From JBFAPK01 sp040676675 (GTDB lineage Bacteria > Actinomycetota > Actinomycetes > Mycobacteriales > Micromonosporaceae), in contig NZ_JBFAPK010000001.1 of the NCBI RefSeq assembly GCF_040676675.1, positions 638,213 through 702,212 of the forward strand: a stretch of DNA of 64,000 nt, read 5' to 3'. The first letter of the stretch is position 1, and every line of letters begins with the position of its first letter. The notes under the pieces were generated by a model. It worked only from the letters and a program-made list of their open reading frames with translations. It was not told the origin of the DNA and made no database searches. The translations under genes and the position numbers were made by a program. Below are positions 38,812-47,874 of the stretch, piece by piece.

Positions 38812-40812
38812 TCAGCGCGTGCCCTCCCCGCACAGGTACCGGTCCGGGCGCACCGGCCGGGCCTCGATCAGCCGCCGGGCCCGCTCCCGCCCGAGGTTGT
38901 ACTCCCGCCAGTCGTCCGGGCGGCGGTCCAGCTGGTAGGCGATGTAGCCCAGCGCGCAGCCCCGGTCCGGCTCGGGCAGCCGGTCGATGGCGGGTGCCGC
39001 GTCCGCGGAGAGGCCCGAGAGGTAGCGCAGGTCGATCCGCCCGGTCTCGGCGTACCGGTCGACGTTGCGGTCGGCGATGAGCCGGTCCGGGTTCAGCGCC
39101 ACGAGCCCGAGCAGGACCAGTACCGCCGTGCCGAGCACCAGGCGGGGCACCCAGGCGCCGCGCAGCCGGACCCCGGCGACCAGTACCAGCACGAAGACCA
39201 GGCCCAGCCAGATCTCGCACGCCGCCACCAGCAGCCGCAGCCGGGTCGCGCCGTACGCCTGCGCGTAGACGTTCATCCGGTACAGCGCCGAGGCCACCAC
39301 GACCAGGCTCAGCAGCGCCAGACCGCCGAGGAGCAGCCGTACCAGCAGCCGGTCGGCCCGGTGTGCGCGGGGCGCCCAACGTGCCGCCGCCGCGAGCACC
39401 AGCAGCGTGAGGGCCGAGACGGCCAGCAACTGCCAGAAGCCGCTGCGCGCGTACTCCGCGTAGGTGAGCCCGGAGGTGCGCAGCACGTGCGCCGAGCCGC
39501 CGAAGAGAACGGTCAGCTGCACCAGCACGAACGCCGCGAAGAGCAGGTCCAGCAGGGCCACCGGCACCGCCCACTCCGCCCGCCGCAGCCGGCGCCGGGC
39601 CGGCCCGTCCAGGCCGCCCAGCTCCGGCGGGGCGACGAGCACGTACGCGCCGCCGAGCAGGCCCGCACCGACGAGGCCGCCGACGAAGATCCAGCGGACC
39701 ACGGTAGCGCCCGACAGCTCCGGCAGCAGATCGCCGACGAGGTCCGCGAAGACGCCGTCCGCCGAGGCGAAGAGGGAACCGAAGACGATCAGCAGGACGA
39801 TCGACACCGCGGCGGTCAGGACGCCCCGCCAGGCCGAGGCGCCCACCCGTCCGCCCGCGCGCAGGCCCCGCGCCGCCCAGGGCAGCGACCGGAACACCGC
39901 CGCCGGCGGGATCAGGCCCGAGAGCAGCAGGCCGCGTACGGAGCGCCCGTCGGCCGTGGCCAGGCAGGCCGTCACGCCGGCGGTGAGCAGACAGAGTACG
40001 AAGAGCCAGCCGGCCGCCCGGATTGTCCCGGCGCCGACCAGCGCCACCGTCGCCGCGGCCCAGAAGAGCCGGGTCGCGCCGACCCGCCGCCACCGGGACC
40101 GGCCGCCGCCCGCCTCGCCCGGGGTGTCCGGCTCGCCCGCCCGGCCCGGCGCCCCCGTGGCGTCGGGCCGGGACCGGGCGGTTCCGGGCCCGGAGTGGGA
40201 GGCCGACCAGACGGCCGTGCCGAGCGCCACGGTGCCGGCTACCACGGCGACCAGCCAGCCGACGCCCGCGCGGGTGAGCGGGATGCTGACCGCGCTCACG
40301 ACCGCCGCGCCGGCCACGGTGGCCAGCACGGCCCGGTGCGCCGGGCCGACCGGTCCGGGCCAGCGCCGACTCCACACCGACGGTCGGGGCGGCAGCGGCG
40401 GCGGATACCCCGGGTACGGTGGCGCCGCGACGACTCCCGGGGGTGCCACGACCCCGCCCGGTGGTGGTACGGCACCGGGACTCGGTGCTCCCGCGACGGG
40501 CGGTGTTCCCGGGGGCGGCGGTGCCACGGGCGGCGCTCCCGGAGCGGGTGGCGCTCCCGCGACGGGCGGTGCCACGGGCGGCGCTTTCGGGGCGGGTGGC
40601 GCTCCCGCGACGGGCGGCGCGACGGGCGCGGGCCCGGGTGCGCCGGGGCTCACCGGCTGCGGTGCGCTGGGTGCCGGTGCCGGTGCCGGTGCCGGTGCGG
40701 GTGCGGGTGCCGGCGCTGGCGCGGGTGCTGGTGCTGGTGGGTGCGGCTGTGCCGGCGGGCTCGGCTGTGCCGGCGGGTGCGGCTCGGGTGTGTCCGACGC
40801 GGGTCCGGTCAT
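38812..40812 (-). CDS. DUF4153 domain membrane protein with Pro/Ala repeats
   Basis: 666 aa. The first 145 residues are a Pro/Ala-rich repetitive tail (PAPAPA runs, then 17-residue APPVAPPVAGAPPAP units). About 12 membrane helices follow, including an RGLLLSGLIPPAAVFRSLPWAARGL loop and GLTYAEYARSGFWQLLAVSALTL, which is the hallmark of DUF4153 (formerly DUF4173). The C-terminal soluble part ends DDWREYNLGRERARRLIEARP. ATG 40812 follows GAGGGAGAG directly. Family function is unknown; members are often next to two-component systems, as here. Confidence 0.88.
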   Translation of the reverse strand: MTGPASDTPEPHPPAQPSPPAQPHPPAPAPAPAPAPAPAPAPAPAPAPSAPQPVSPGAPGPAPVAPPVAGAPPAPKAPPVAPPVAGAPPAPGAPPVAPPPPGTPPVAGAPSPGAVPPPGGVVAPPGVVAAPPYPGYPPPLPPRPSVWSRRWPGPVGPAHRAVLATVAGAAVVSAVSIPLTRAGVGWLVAVVAGTVALGTAVWSASHSGPGTARSRPDATGAPGRAGEPDTPGEAGGGRSRWRRVGATRLFWAAATVALVGAGTIRAAGWLFVLCLLTAGVTACLATADGRSVRGLLLSGLIPPAAVFRSLPWAARGLRAGGRVGASAWRGVLTAAVSIVLLIVFGSLFASADGVFADLVGDLLPELSGATVVRWIFVGGLVGAGLLGGAYVLVAPPELGGLDGPARRRLRRAEWAVPVALLDLLFAAFVLVQLTVLFGGSAHVLRTSGLTYAEYARSGFWQLLAVSALTLLVLAAAARWAPRAHRADRLLVRLLLGGLALLSLVVVASALYRMNVYAQAYGATRLRLLVAACEIWLGLVFVLVLVAGVRLRGAWVPRLVLGTAVLVLLGLVALNPDRLIADRNVDRYAETGRIDLRYLSGLSADAAPAIDRLPEPDRGCALGYIAYQLDRRPDDWREYNLGRERARRLIEARPVRPDRYLCGEGTR
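40501..40740. repeat. Pro/Ala-coding tandem repeats in the DUF4153 gene
   Basis: Two arrays. At about 40515-40620 is a 51-bp unit, roughly two copies plus partials, encoding APPVAPPVAGAPPAP. At about 40671-40740 are hexamer GGTGCC-type units encoding Pro-Ala. Both unit lengths preserve the frame. Confidence 0.75.
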
Positions 40813-40936
40813 CTCTCCCTCTTTAGGGCTGGGGCTCTCCCGGGGCACGCTGTGCCGGGGAGTTCGGGGGTTTTCGGGCAGGCGGTACCGACGGTCCGGG
40901 TGGTCGGACCGGTGCGTGGGTTCGGGTCGTCCCGGG

Positions 40937-42007
40937 TCAGGTGGCCGCGGCCAGCGGCAGGCTCACCCGGATCCGGCAGCCGTTCGCCGGGCGGTCCGGT
41001 GCGGTCGGTACGGGATCCAGGACGGCGATGCTGCCGCCGTGCATCTCCACCACCCAGTGCGCGATGGCCAGGCCCAGGCCGGTACCGCCGCCACGGGCGC
41101 GCTCGCCGCGGGTGAAGCGCTCGAAGACCCGGGAACGTTCCTCCACGGGAATGCCGTCGCCCTCGTCGATCACCTCGAACTGGAGCTGGTCCCCCCGCTG
41201 GTCGACGGAGACGAGCACCATCCCGCCCGCCGGGCTGTGCCGGGCCGCGTTGTCGAGCAGGTTCGCGAAGACCTGGTGCAGCCGCCACGGGTCGGCCTCG
41301 AAGACCAGCGGCTCGGCGCCGTGGCGTACCTGGAACCCGACCTCGCGCCCGGCGCCGGCCGCCGTGACCGCGGCCTGCCGGACCGCCTCGTCGAGGAAGT
41401 CGACGACGTCGACGCGGACCCGGCGCAGCGGTACCACCCCGGCGTCCAGCCGGGAGAGATCCAGCAGTTCGGCGACGAGCTGCCCGAGCCGCTCGGTCTG
41501 GGCCAGCGCGGTCCGCAGCGTGCCGGGATCGGGTTCGGCCACCCCGTCCACCACGTTCTCCAGCAGGCCCTGAAGGGCGGTGATCGGCGTACGCAGCTCG
41601 TGCGAGACGTTGGCGATCAGCTCGCGGCGGTGCCGGTCGGCCTCGGCCAGGTCGCTCGCCATCTGGTTGAACGCCACGGCCAGCTCGCCGACCTCGTCGC
41701 GGGAGGTGGCCCGGACCCGGCGGCTGTAGTCGCCCCGGGCCATCGCCCGGACCGCCGCGGTCATCTCCCGCAGCGGCGAGGTCATCCCGTGCGCGAGGAC
41801 CTGCGAGGTGAGCAGGGCCAGCGCGATCGCGGTTATCGAGGTCATCGGCGGCAGCCAGCCGATGCCGATCCGGAAGATGCCGAGCCCGGCCGCGCCCGAG
41901 GCGACCAGGAGGATGCCCAGCTTCAACTTGATCGACCGGACCGGGTCGAGCGGGCGGGGCAGCAGGTCCATCATCCGGTCGAGCCGGGCCCACGCGGCGC
42001 TGGTCAC
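40937..42007 (-). CDS. HAMP sensor histidine kinase
   Basis: 356 aa membrane kinase. There are two membrane segments near the N-terminus (LGILLVASGAAGLGIF and PMTSITAIALALLTSQVLA) with almost no loop between them. A HAMP domain follows (TSPLREMTAAVRAMARGDYSRRV). The phosphoacceptor His, in ELIANVSHELRTPITALQG, is near residue 136. The HATPase has VFANLLDNAARHSPAGG, DEGDGIP and GGTGLGLAIAHWVVEMHGG. The tiny extracytoplasmic loop suggests sensing within the membrane or through a partner, perhaps the DUF4153 protein downstream. GTG 42007 overlaps the regulator stop by 4 bases. Confidence 0.94.
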   Translation of the reverse strand: MTSAAWARLDRMMDLLPRPLDPVRSIKLKLGILLVASGAAGLGIFRIGIGWLPPMTSITAIALALLTSQVLAHGMTSPLREMTAAVRAMARGDYSRRVRATSRDEVGELAVAFNQMASDLAEADRHRRELIANVSHELRTPITALQGLLENVVDGVAEPDPGTLRTALAQTERLGQLVAELLDLSRLDAGVVPLRRVRVDVVDFLDEAVRQAAVTAAGAGREVGFQVRHGAEPLVFEADPWRLHQVFANLLDNAARHSPAGGMVLVSVDQRGDQLQFEVIDEGDGIPVEERSRVFERFTRGERARGGGTGLGLAIAHWVVEMHGGSIAVLDPVPTAPDRPANGCRIRVSLPLAAAT

Positions 42008-42681
42008 GGCCGCACCTCCAGCGCGTAGCCGACCCCGTGCACGGTCCGGATCAGGTCGGCGCCGAGCTTGCGGCGCAGCGCCTTGATGTGACTGTCGACG
42101 GTACGGGTGCCCGAGGCGTCGGCCCAGCCCCACACGTCGGCGAGCAGCCGCTCGCGCGGCAGTACCGTACGCGGCCGGCCCGCGAGGTGCACCAGCAGGT
42201 CGAACTCGGTCGGCGTCAGGTGCGCCTCGACGCCGCTGCGGCGTACCCGCCGTTCCGCCTGGTTGATCTCCAGATCGCCGAGCCGCAGGGTCTGCTGGGC
42301 CGCCGTGGCCGCCCGGTCCACCCGGCGCAGCAGCGCGTGTACCCGGGCCGCCAGCTCCCGCAGCGAGAACGGCTTGGTCAGGTAGTCGTCGGCCCCGACG
42401 GCGAGCCCCACCAACAGGTCGGTCTCGTCGTCGCGAGCGGTCAGCATCAGTACCGGCACGGGGTGGTCGGCCTGGATGCGGCGGCAGACCTCCAGCCCGT
42501 CGAAGCCGGGCAGCATGACGTCGAGCACCACCAGGTCCGGCCGGTGGACCCGGACCGCCTCGACGCCACCCGGACCGTCGCCGGCGATCTCCACCTCGAA
42601 ACCCTCCGCCCGCAGGCGGGCCGCCACCGATTCGGCGATGGTGCGCTCGTCCTCGACCACCAGTACCCGGCGTTGCCTCAT
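42004..42681 (-). CDS. OmpR-family response regulator
   Basis: 225 aa two-component regulator. The receiver domain (about residues 1-120) has the acidic pocket VVEDE, phosphoacceptor Asp 54 in VVLDVMLPGFDG, and switch lysine in YLTKPFSL. The C-terminal winged helix (about 130-225) has LTPTEFDLLVHLAGRP, VWGWADASGTRTVDSHIKALRRKLG and VHGVGYALE. ATG 42681 lies 2 bases after GGAGG, an unusually short spacing. First gene of the operon regulator-kinase-DUF4153. Confidence 0.94.
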   Translation of the reverse strand: MRQRRVLVVEDERTIAESVAARLRAEGFEVEIAGDGPGGVEAVRVHRPDLVVLDVMLPGFDGLEVCRRIQADHPVPVLMLTARDDETDLLVGLAVGADDYLTKPFSLRELAARVHALLRRVDRAATAAQQTLRLGDLEINQAERRVRRSGVEAHLTPTEFDLLVHLAGRPRTVLPRERLLADVWGWADASGTRTVDSHIKALRRKLGADLIRTVHGVGYALEVRP

Positions 42682-42779
42682 GCCCTCCGACTGTAGGGAC
42701 CGGCCGTGGAGAGCGGTGGGGCACGTTGTGAACAACCTGTGGAGGTGACGGACGGAGTTGTGCGGGTGAGGCGGTACGG

Positions 42780-42813
42780 CGAAGGGCCGGCGACTGCTGC
42801 CACCGGCCCTTCG
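42780..42813 (-). terminator. terminator of secreted repeat protein A
   Basis: CGAAGGGCCGG / CCGGCCCTTCG, 11-bp stem, 12-base loop, 23 bases after the stop codon of protein A. The right arm and following bases resemble the terminator of protein B at 45253, as expected after tandem duplication. Confidence 0.8.
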
Positions 42814-42835
42814 AACCTGGTTGTCCGTGCCGTCG

Positions 42836-45070
42836 TCAGCCGGTGGTGATAACCATGTCGACGATCAGGGTGCCGCTGGCCGGCACCGGGTAGACGCCGG
42901 GTGCCGGCGGGGTGGGTCGACGCGGTGGTACGGATCCGCTCTGACCCGACGCGGCCGTGTGGACGTTTGGCGCGGCAGAGACCGCCAGCCGATTCGTGGC
43001 GGTTCTCGCCGCCGGCGAGGTGCCCCTGCCGGCGGCCCCGACTCGGGTATTGCGGCGGGGCGGAGCCTGCCTGGCGTAGTCGCCCTCGTAGTCGCGCTGG
43101 CCGTACCGCACCCGGTAGCTGAGGTAGATCGACTGACCGGGCAGCACGGTGAAGCTGTACCGCCCGTCCTGGAGCTGGCCCGTGCCCACGATGTCGCCGG
43201 TCACGGGATCGCGGGCGGTCACCGAGCCGGACTGGATCGGCACGCCGTCCTGGTTCTCGATGCTGCCGCTCACCGTCACCCCCTCGACCAGGGCGGCATC
43301 GTGGAATGCGAGGCCGCCGGCGGACACTTTGATTGGAATTGCCACAGATCGGCTGGCGGTACCGCCCGACCACTGGCTCGCAAACCGGTCGGCTCCGAAC
43401 TGCACCGGCCAGTCGTACGGGCCGAGGCCGGTGATCTCGTAGCGGCCGTCCAGGTTCGCCACGGTGCCGAGCGGATCGGGGCCCGGATATCCGCTGAGCA
43501 GGCCGATCCGGGCGTTCGCCAGCGGCGTGCCGGTGGACCTGTCGGTCACCCGGCCGGCGATCGCGCCGGCCGCGTCGAGCAGCACCACCGGTGCCGTGCT
43601 TGTTACGCCGGCCTTGGCGACCATGGTTGCCGCCGCCCGTTGGTCACCGGTGCCCCCGGCCGCGCCGACCCATTGCCTGCCGTAGGTTCGCCGCGCGGTA
43701 GTGTCGGCGAAGAGGTTGTATGACCCCGCCTCCAGCTCGCCTATCGTCGCCTGGCCGTTTCCGTCCGCGCAGCCGCCGGTGCCCGCCGCGAAGGACCCGC
43801 CCCCTATCGGCATCGGGCGGATACAGACGCCGCGCACCGGTTCGCCGGTGACACGGTCGAGCACGGTTGTGGTGATCCGGGCAGCCGGGCGCAACCACAC
43901 CGTGACCTCAATCGTCTTGCCCGCCTGCACCTCGATTTCGGGCGTCTCGCCGGGGAAGTAGCTGCCGTCCTCCGAATGCACGGAGAACGTGCGCCGAGTA
44001 CCCAGCGGCAGCATTGCCGCGGTCAGGACACCGGTGCTGGCGCTGTGCCAGGTGTCCGTGTAGAACCGGGTGATCGGGGCGCCGGTGGAGCTGTCCTTCG
44101 CATAGATGCGTACGGAGCCGGTGGGCAGCATGCTGTCCGTGATGGTGGCCTGCTCGTCCGCACGCACCTGGACGAGTTCGGCATCGTCGAGCGTCAGCTT
44201 GCCGGGGTAGTACTGGGTATTGGGGAGGTACGAGCGGTAGCGAACCTTGTATGCGCCGACAAGCACCGCAGGGATGACGAATTTGCCGTCGCTGTCGGTG
44301 TGGCCCGGCCCGCTGAAGGACTGTCCGTCCGCGGTGACCAGGTCGACCGTCACATTGACCAGGGGAGCGTCACGGGCGTCGGTGAGCCGGCCGCTGACAC
44401 TGCCAGTGGGCAGGACGGTGTCGTCGGCGACCACCTGATCGCCGGCACCGACCTCGAAGATCTCGGCGGACGCGCGATCGATTTTCTCGGGTACATACTG
44501 CCGCTGGTTCGCGTTGGGCACCGGTAGAAAGCTGACCGAGTACCGACCGGGGAACACCGGCACGCGGTACCGGCCGTCGGCATCCGTCCGGACGGTGATC
44601 ACCGATGTCCTCTCGGACTGGATGACCACCAGGAGCTTCGGTACCGGCTCACCAGCCCGGTTGCGGATCTGACCGGTGATGACTCCGGCGTCCAACAGTT
44701 GTTCGTCGACCGTGCTGGTGGCCCCGTCCACGACCCAGATCTGGCTCGCGTCACCCGGGATCGCCTTCTGCGGGTGGTACTGCCGCTGGCCGATCGGGTG
44801 CTCGAACACAACGCGGTAGGGCCCGGCGGGCAGGCCGTCGATGTGGTAGTTCCCGTCCTCGTCGGTACTGGCGGAACCTCCGCTCGGGAGACTACCGCTC
44901 ACGGGGCTCGCGATCACGACGATTCCGGCTGCGCTGCCGTCGTTCGTCTTCACCCGTCCGCTGATGGATCCGGTGTCCGGAAGGGCCATCGCGGGAGCTG
45001 CCCCGGATACGGTGACCGCCGCGAATACCGTGCCAGCCAGGACGGCGCGGCACGTCAGAGAGAGTCGCAA
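42836..45070 (-). CDS. secreted carboxypeptidase-regulatory-like repeat protein A
   Basis: 744 aa, last of three tandem paralogues. The signal sequence RLSLTCRAVLAGTVFAAVTVSGAAPAMA is followed by six or more prealbumin-like modules of about 80-100 residues, recognised by GSISGRVKTNDGSAAGIVVI, DEDGNYHIDGLPAGPYRVVF, TGSVSGRLTDARDAPLVNVTV and similar. The C-terminal tail PRRPTPPAPGVYPVPASGTLIVDMVIT is shared by all three. It differs from B and C: the twin arginine is Thr-Cys-Arg, and the first cysteine pair is missing. TTG 45070 follows GAGGA at 6 bases; the same frame happens to be open far upstream into gene B, but that reading is an out-of-frame shadow. Confidence 0.88.
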   Translation of the reverse strand: MRLSLTCRAVLAGTVFAAVTVSGAAPAMALPDTGSISGRVKTNDGSAAGIVVIASPVSGSLPSGGSASTDEDGNYHIDGLPAGPYRVVFEHPIGQRQYHPQKAIPGDASQIWVVDGATSTVDEQLLDAGVITGQIRNRAGEPVPKLLVVIQSERTSVITVRTDADGRYRVPVFPGRYSVSFLPVPNANQRQYVPEKIDRASAEIFEVGAGDQVVADDTVLPTGSVSGRLTDARDAPLVNVTVDLVTADGQSFSGPGHTDSDGKFVIPAVLVGAYKVRYRSYLPNTQYYPGKLTLDDAELVQVRADEQATITDSMLPTGSVRIYAKDSSTGAPITRFYTDTWHSASTGVLTAAMLPLGTRRTFSVHSEDGSYFPGETPEIEVQAGKTIEVTVWLRPAARITTTVLDRVTGEPVRGVCIRPMPIGGGSFAAGTGGCADGNGQATIGELEAGSYNLFADTTARRTYGRQWVGAAGGTGDQRAAATMVAKAGVTSTAPVVLLDAAGAIAGRVTDRSTGTPLANARIGLLSGYPGPDPLGTVANLDGRYEITGLGPYDWPVQFGADRFASQWSGGTASRSVAIPIKVSAGGLAFHDAALVEGVTVSGSIENQDGVPIQSGSVTARDPVTGDIVGTGQLQDGRYSFTVLPGQSIYLSYRVRYGQRDYEGDYARQAPPRRNTRVGAAGRGTSPAARTATNRLAVSAAPNVHTAASGQSGSVPPRRPTPPAPGVYPVPASGTLIVDMVITTG

Positions 45071-45252
45071 TGGAGGTCCTCGGGAGAGCGCGCGGTGCTG
45101 GATGTGCGGGTGTGGTGCCGGTATCCCGCCGCGCCGATCTGGTCGCGCGATCAAGATCGACAAGGGGAAACTACCCGGTGGCCACCGCTGACGGGTCAGC
45201 CGATCGGCCGGCCTGGAGCCGATCCCAGCGGCAGCGCCGACCGCGGTAAAGC

Positions 45253-45288
45253 TCGAAGGACCGGTGGCGTCGGCCACCGGCCCTTCGA
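45253..45288 (-). terminator. terminator of secreted repeat protein B
   Basis: 16-bp stem centred on CCGGTGGC / GCCACCGG with a 4-base loop; on the minus-strand transcript the single mismatch becomes a G-U pair. It starts 22 bases after the stop of protein B. Confidence 0.85.
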
Positions 45289-45309
45289 ATCTGGTTACCC
45301 CTGACGTCG

Positions 45310-47538
45310 TCAGCCGCTCGTGACGACCATGTCGATGGTCAGAGTTCCGGTCGCCGGCACGACGTAGACGCCGGGCGTCGGCGGGGTGGGCCGGCGCGGC
45401 ACGGAGCCGGCCGACACGGCCGGGTCGGCGGTCGCCACCGCCACGCGCGAAGCGGTCAGTGGCCGGGTCGCGGAACCCGGCGCCGGCACGATGGCCTGGC
45501 CGGCGAGCGGCGTCGCCCGGCCGTCGCGGCGCGGCGGGGCCTGGCGGCTGTAAACGCCGTCGTACTGGTGCGTGCCCTGCCGGACGCTGTAGCTCAGGTA
45601 GATCGACTGGTTGGGGAGCACGGGGAAGGCGTACCGCCCGTCCTGCATCCAGCCGCCGCCGATGTAGTCGCCCGTGTCCGGGTTGTGCGCCGTCACCCAG
45701 CCGGACTCGAACAGCGCACCATCCTGGTCCTTGATCGTCCCGCTCACCGTGACGCCCCTGACGAGGCTGGCGTCGCGGGTGGCCGTGGCGCCGGCGGTGA
45801 CCTTGGTCGGGGTGGCCAGGTAGCGGCTGGCCGCGCCGCCCGACCACTCGCTGGCGAAGCCGGGCGCCCCGAAGAGCAGCGGCCATTCGTACGGGCCGAG
45901 CCCGGTCGCGCGGTAGCGCCCGTTCACGTCGGCGGAGAAGCGCACACCCCCGTCCGAGCCGGGGTGGTTGGTCAGGAGGCTGACGATCGCGTTCGGTACC
46001 GGGGCGCCGGTGGCCTCGTCCGTGACCTGACCGCTGACGGTGCCCGCCTTGTCGAGGAGCACCTGGGGCGCGGTGACGGTCGCGCCGGCCTTGGCCACCA
46101 CGGTCACCGCCGCGCGCTGGTCGCCGGTGCCTCCCGCCGGGCCCACCCACTGCCGCCCGTACGGCGAGCCCTCGCCCGGATCGGCGAAGAGGTTGTACGA
46201 CCCCGCGGTGAGCGCGCCGATGGTCAGCTTGCCGGTGGAGTCGGTGCAGTCGCCGTAGCCGTCCGGCAGGTGCGGGCCGCTCAGCGCCAGCGGCACCACG
46301 CAGACGTTGGGCACGGGTTTGCCGGTGGCACGATCGACGACGGTGGTGGCGATCCGCGCCGCGCGCTGCAGCCGGACGACCACCTCGACGGTCTGGTCGG
46401 CCTTGATCTCCGCCACCGGCGCGAAGGCGCTGAGGTAGGACCCGTCCGAGGTGTAGACGAGGTACTCCGGCCTGCTGCCCTGGGCGAGATCGCCGAAGGT
46501 GATGGACCCGGTGCCGTTGCTGCAGCGGATGTCCGCGCAGAAGTTGGGGACCGCCGCGCCGGTCACGGCGTCGACGGCGACGACGCGCAGCGAACCGGTG
46601 GGCAACCAGGCGTCCGAGATCCGGGTCTGCTCGTCCGCGCGTACCTCGACCGGGTCCGCCGCCTCCGGCGTCACCTTGCCCTTGTAGTACTGGTAGCGGC
46701 CGTCCCGGTAGAACCCGATCCGGTAGGAGCCGACGAGGAGAGCCGGCACGTTGAACGCGCCGTTGCCATCCGTGCTGAGGTCCCACCAGGAGCTTTCGCC
46801 CCCTGCGGTACTCAGCTCGACGGAGGCGTTGGCGACCGGCCTGCCGGCGAGGTCCGTGAAGCTGCCCGAAAGGCTGCCGGTGGGCAACGCCTGGTCGTCG
46901 ACGTTCACCTCCCCGCCGGCCGCGACGTCGAAGTGCCCGGCCGAGGCCTGGTCGAGCTTGCCCGGCACGTACTGCTCCTGCGTCGCACCCCAGAAGGGTT
47001 GGAAACTGACCATGTGGCGACCGGGGAAGACCTCCAGGCGGTACCGCCCCTCCGCGTCGGTCGAGCCGGACTGCCAGTCGCCGTCGTCCGGCCGGGCCTT
47101 CACCGGTACGTACGGCATCGGCTGGCCGCCCTTGTCGCGGAGCGTCCCCGTGATGACGCCGGTCGGCAGCAGTTGCTCGTCAACGGTGGTCGACGCACCG
47201 CCGACCACCGAGATGCTTTCCGCTTCCCCGATCCGGGTCTTCCGGTGGTAGTACTGGGCCGGCCCGCCGGAATTCTTGATTTCGACGAGGTAGGAGCCGG
47301 TGGCGAGCCCGTCGATGCGGTAGTTGCCGCTCGGGTCGGTGCTGGCGGAACCCGCCGACTCCCAACCGTCCCAGGTGTACGCGGTGACGACGGCCGTGGC
47401 CGGGGCGCCGCCGCTGGTGGTGATCCGGCCACCGATCGATCCGGTGCCGGCGGCGATGGCGGGGGGTGCCCCGGACAGGACGACCGCCGCGAGGGTCGCG
47501 CCGGCCAGAACGGCCCGACGCGCCAGGAGAAAGTTCAA
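45310..47538 (-). CDS. secreted carboxypeptidase-regulatory-like repeat protein B
   Basis: 742 aa, middle paralogue of three. N-terminus LNFLLARRAVLAGATLAAVVLSGAPPAIAA has a twin arginine close to the start and a signal-peptidase site after AIAA, suggesting Tat export. Prealbumin-like/Cna-type modules repeat through the protein: GSIGGRITTSGGAPATAVVT, DPSGNYRIDGLATGSYLVEI, TGSLSGSFTDLAGRPVANASV, AGTVSGQVTDEATGAPVPNAIV. Two cysteine pairs (NFCADIRCSNGTGS; VCVVPLALSG with GYGDCTDS) probably form disulfides. The tail is RRPTPPTPGVYVVPATGTLTIDMVVTSG. TTG 47538 follows GGGGA at 4 bases. Likely a cell-surface or matrix protein; ligand unknown. Confidence 0.9.
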   Translation of the reverse strand: MNFLLARRAVLAGATLAAVVLSGAPPAIAAGTGSIGGRITTSGGAPATAVVTAYTWDGWESAGSASTDPSGNYRIDGLATGSYLVEIKNSGGPAQYYHRKTRIGEAESISVVGGASTTVDEQLLPTGVITGTLRDKGGQPMPYVPVKARPDDGDWQSGSTDAEGRYRLEVFPGRHMVSFQPFWGATQEQYVPGKLDQASAGHFDVAAGGEVNVDDQALPTGSLSGSFTDLAGRPVANASVELSTAGGESSWWDLSTDGNGAFNVPALLVGSYRIGFYRDGRYQYYKGKVTPEAADPVEVRADEQTRISDAWLPTGSLRVVAVDAVTGAAVPNFCADIRCSNGTGSITFGDLAQGSRPEYLVYTSDGSYLSAFAPVAEIKADQTVEVVVRLQRAARIATTVVDRATGKPVPNVCVVPLALSGPHLPDGYGDCTDSTGKLTIGALTAGSYNLFADPGEGSPYGRQWVGPAGGTGDQRAAVTVVAKAGATVTAPQVLLDKAGTVSGQVTDEATGAPVPNAIVSLLTNHPGSDGGVRFSADVNGRYRATGLGPYEWPLLFGAPGFASEWSGGAASRYLATPTKVTAGATATRDASLVRGVTVSGTIKDQDGALFESGWVTAHNPDTGDYIGGGWMQDGRYAFPVLPNQSIYLSYSVRQGTHQYDGVYSRQAPPRRDGRATPLAGQAIVPAPGSATRPLTASRVAVATADPAVSAGSVPRRPTPPTPGVYVVPATGTLTIDMVVTSG

Positions 47539-47790
47539 GGTGTCCCCGTAAAGGTGATGGAATGCCCCGCTGTCGAGCGAAGTCGGTGATCCACGATCCC
47601 GTTTGATGATCAGCGAGAGCGAGACTATTTCCCGGTCGTCGACCGGTGTCTCGGCCGATCGGGCGGCTTTCCGGCCACCGCGACGGCAATAGCGGGGACG
47701 GCAACAGCGGGGACGGCGATACGGGGGCGGCAACAGCGGCTGGGCGATACCGGCCACGGCGGCACCGGTACGGCGATGCGCGGTGATATG

Positions 47791-47826
47791 CGGGAGGGCC
47801 GGCCCGCGAGCGGACCGGCCCTCCCG
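47791..47826 (-). terminator. terminator of secreted repeat protein C
   Basis: 12-bp stem (CGGGAGGGCCGG / CCGGCCCTCCCG) with a 12-base loop, 49 bases after the stop of protein C. Confidence 0.82.
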
Positions 47827-47874
47827 TGTGTGCTGTCGACGTACGTGGTGTCGACGTTTGCGCTGCTCCGCGGT

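Noticed and set aside
40501..40740. CRISPR-like array
   Set aside because: Units are contiguous with no spacers, encode Pro-Ala in frame, and no cas genes are present.
45071..46786. N-terminal extension of secreted protein A into gene B
   Set aside because: The frame is open but out of phase with gene B and lacks a signal peptide. TTG 45070 has a good ribosome binding site and starts a signal sequence paralogous to those of B and C.
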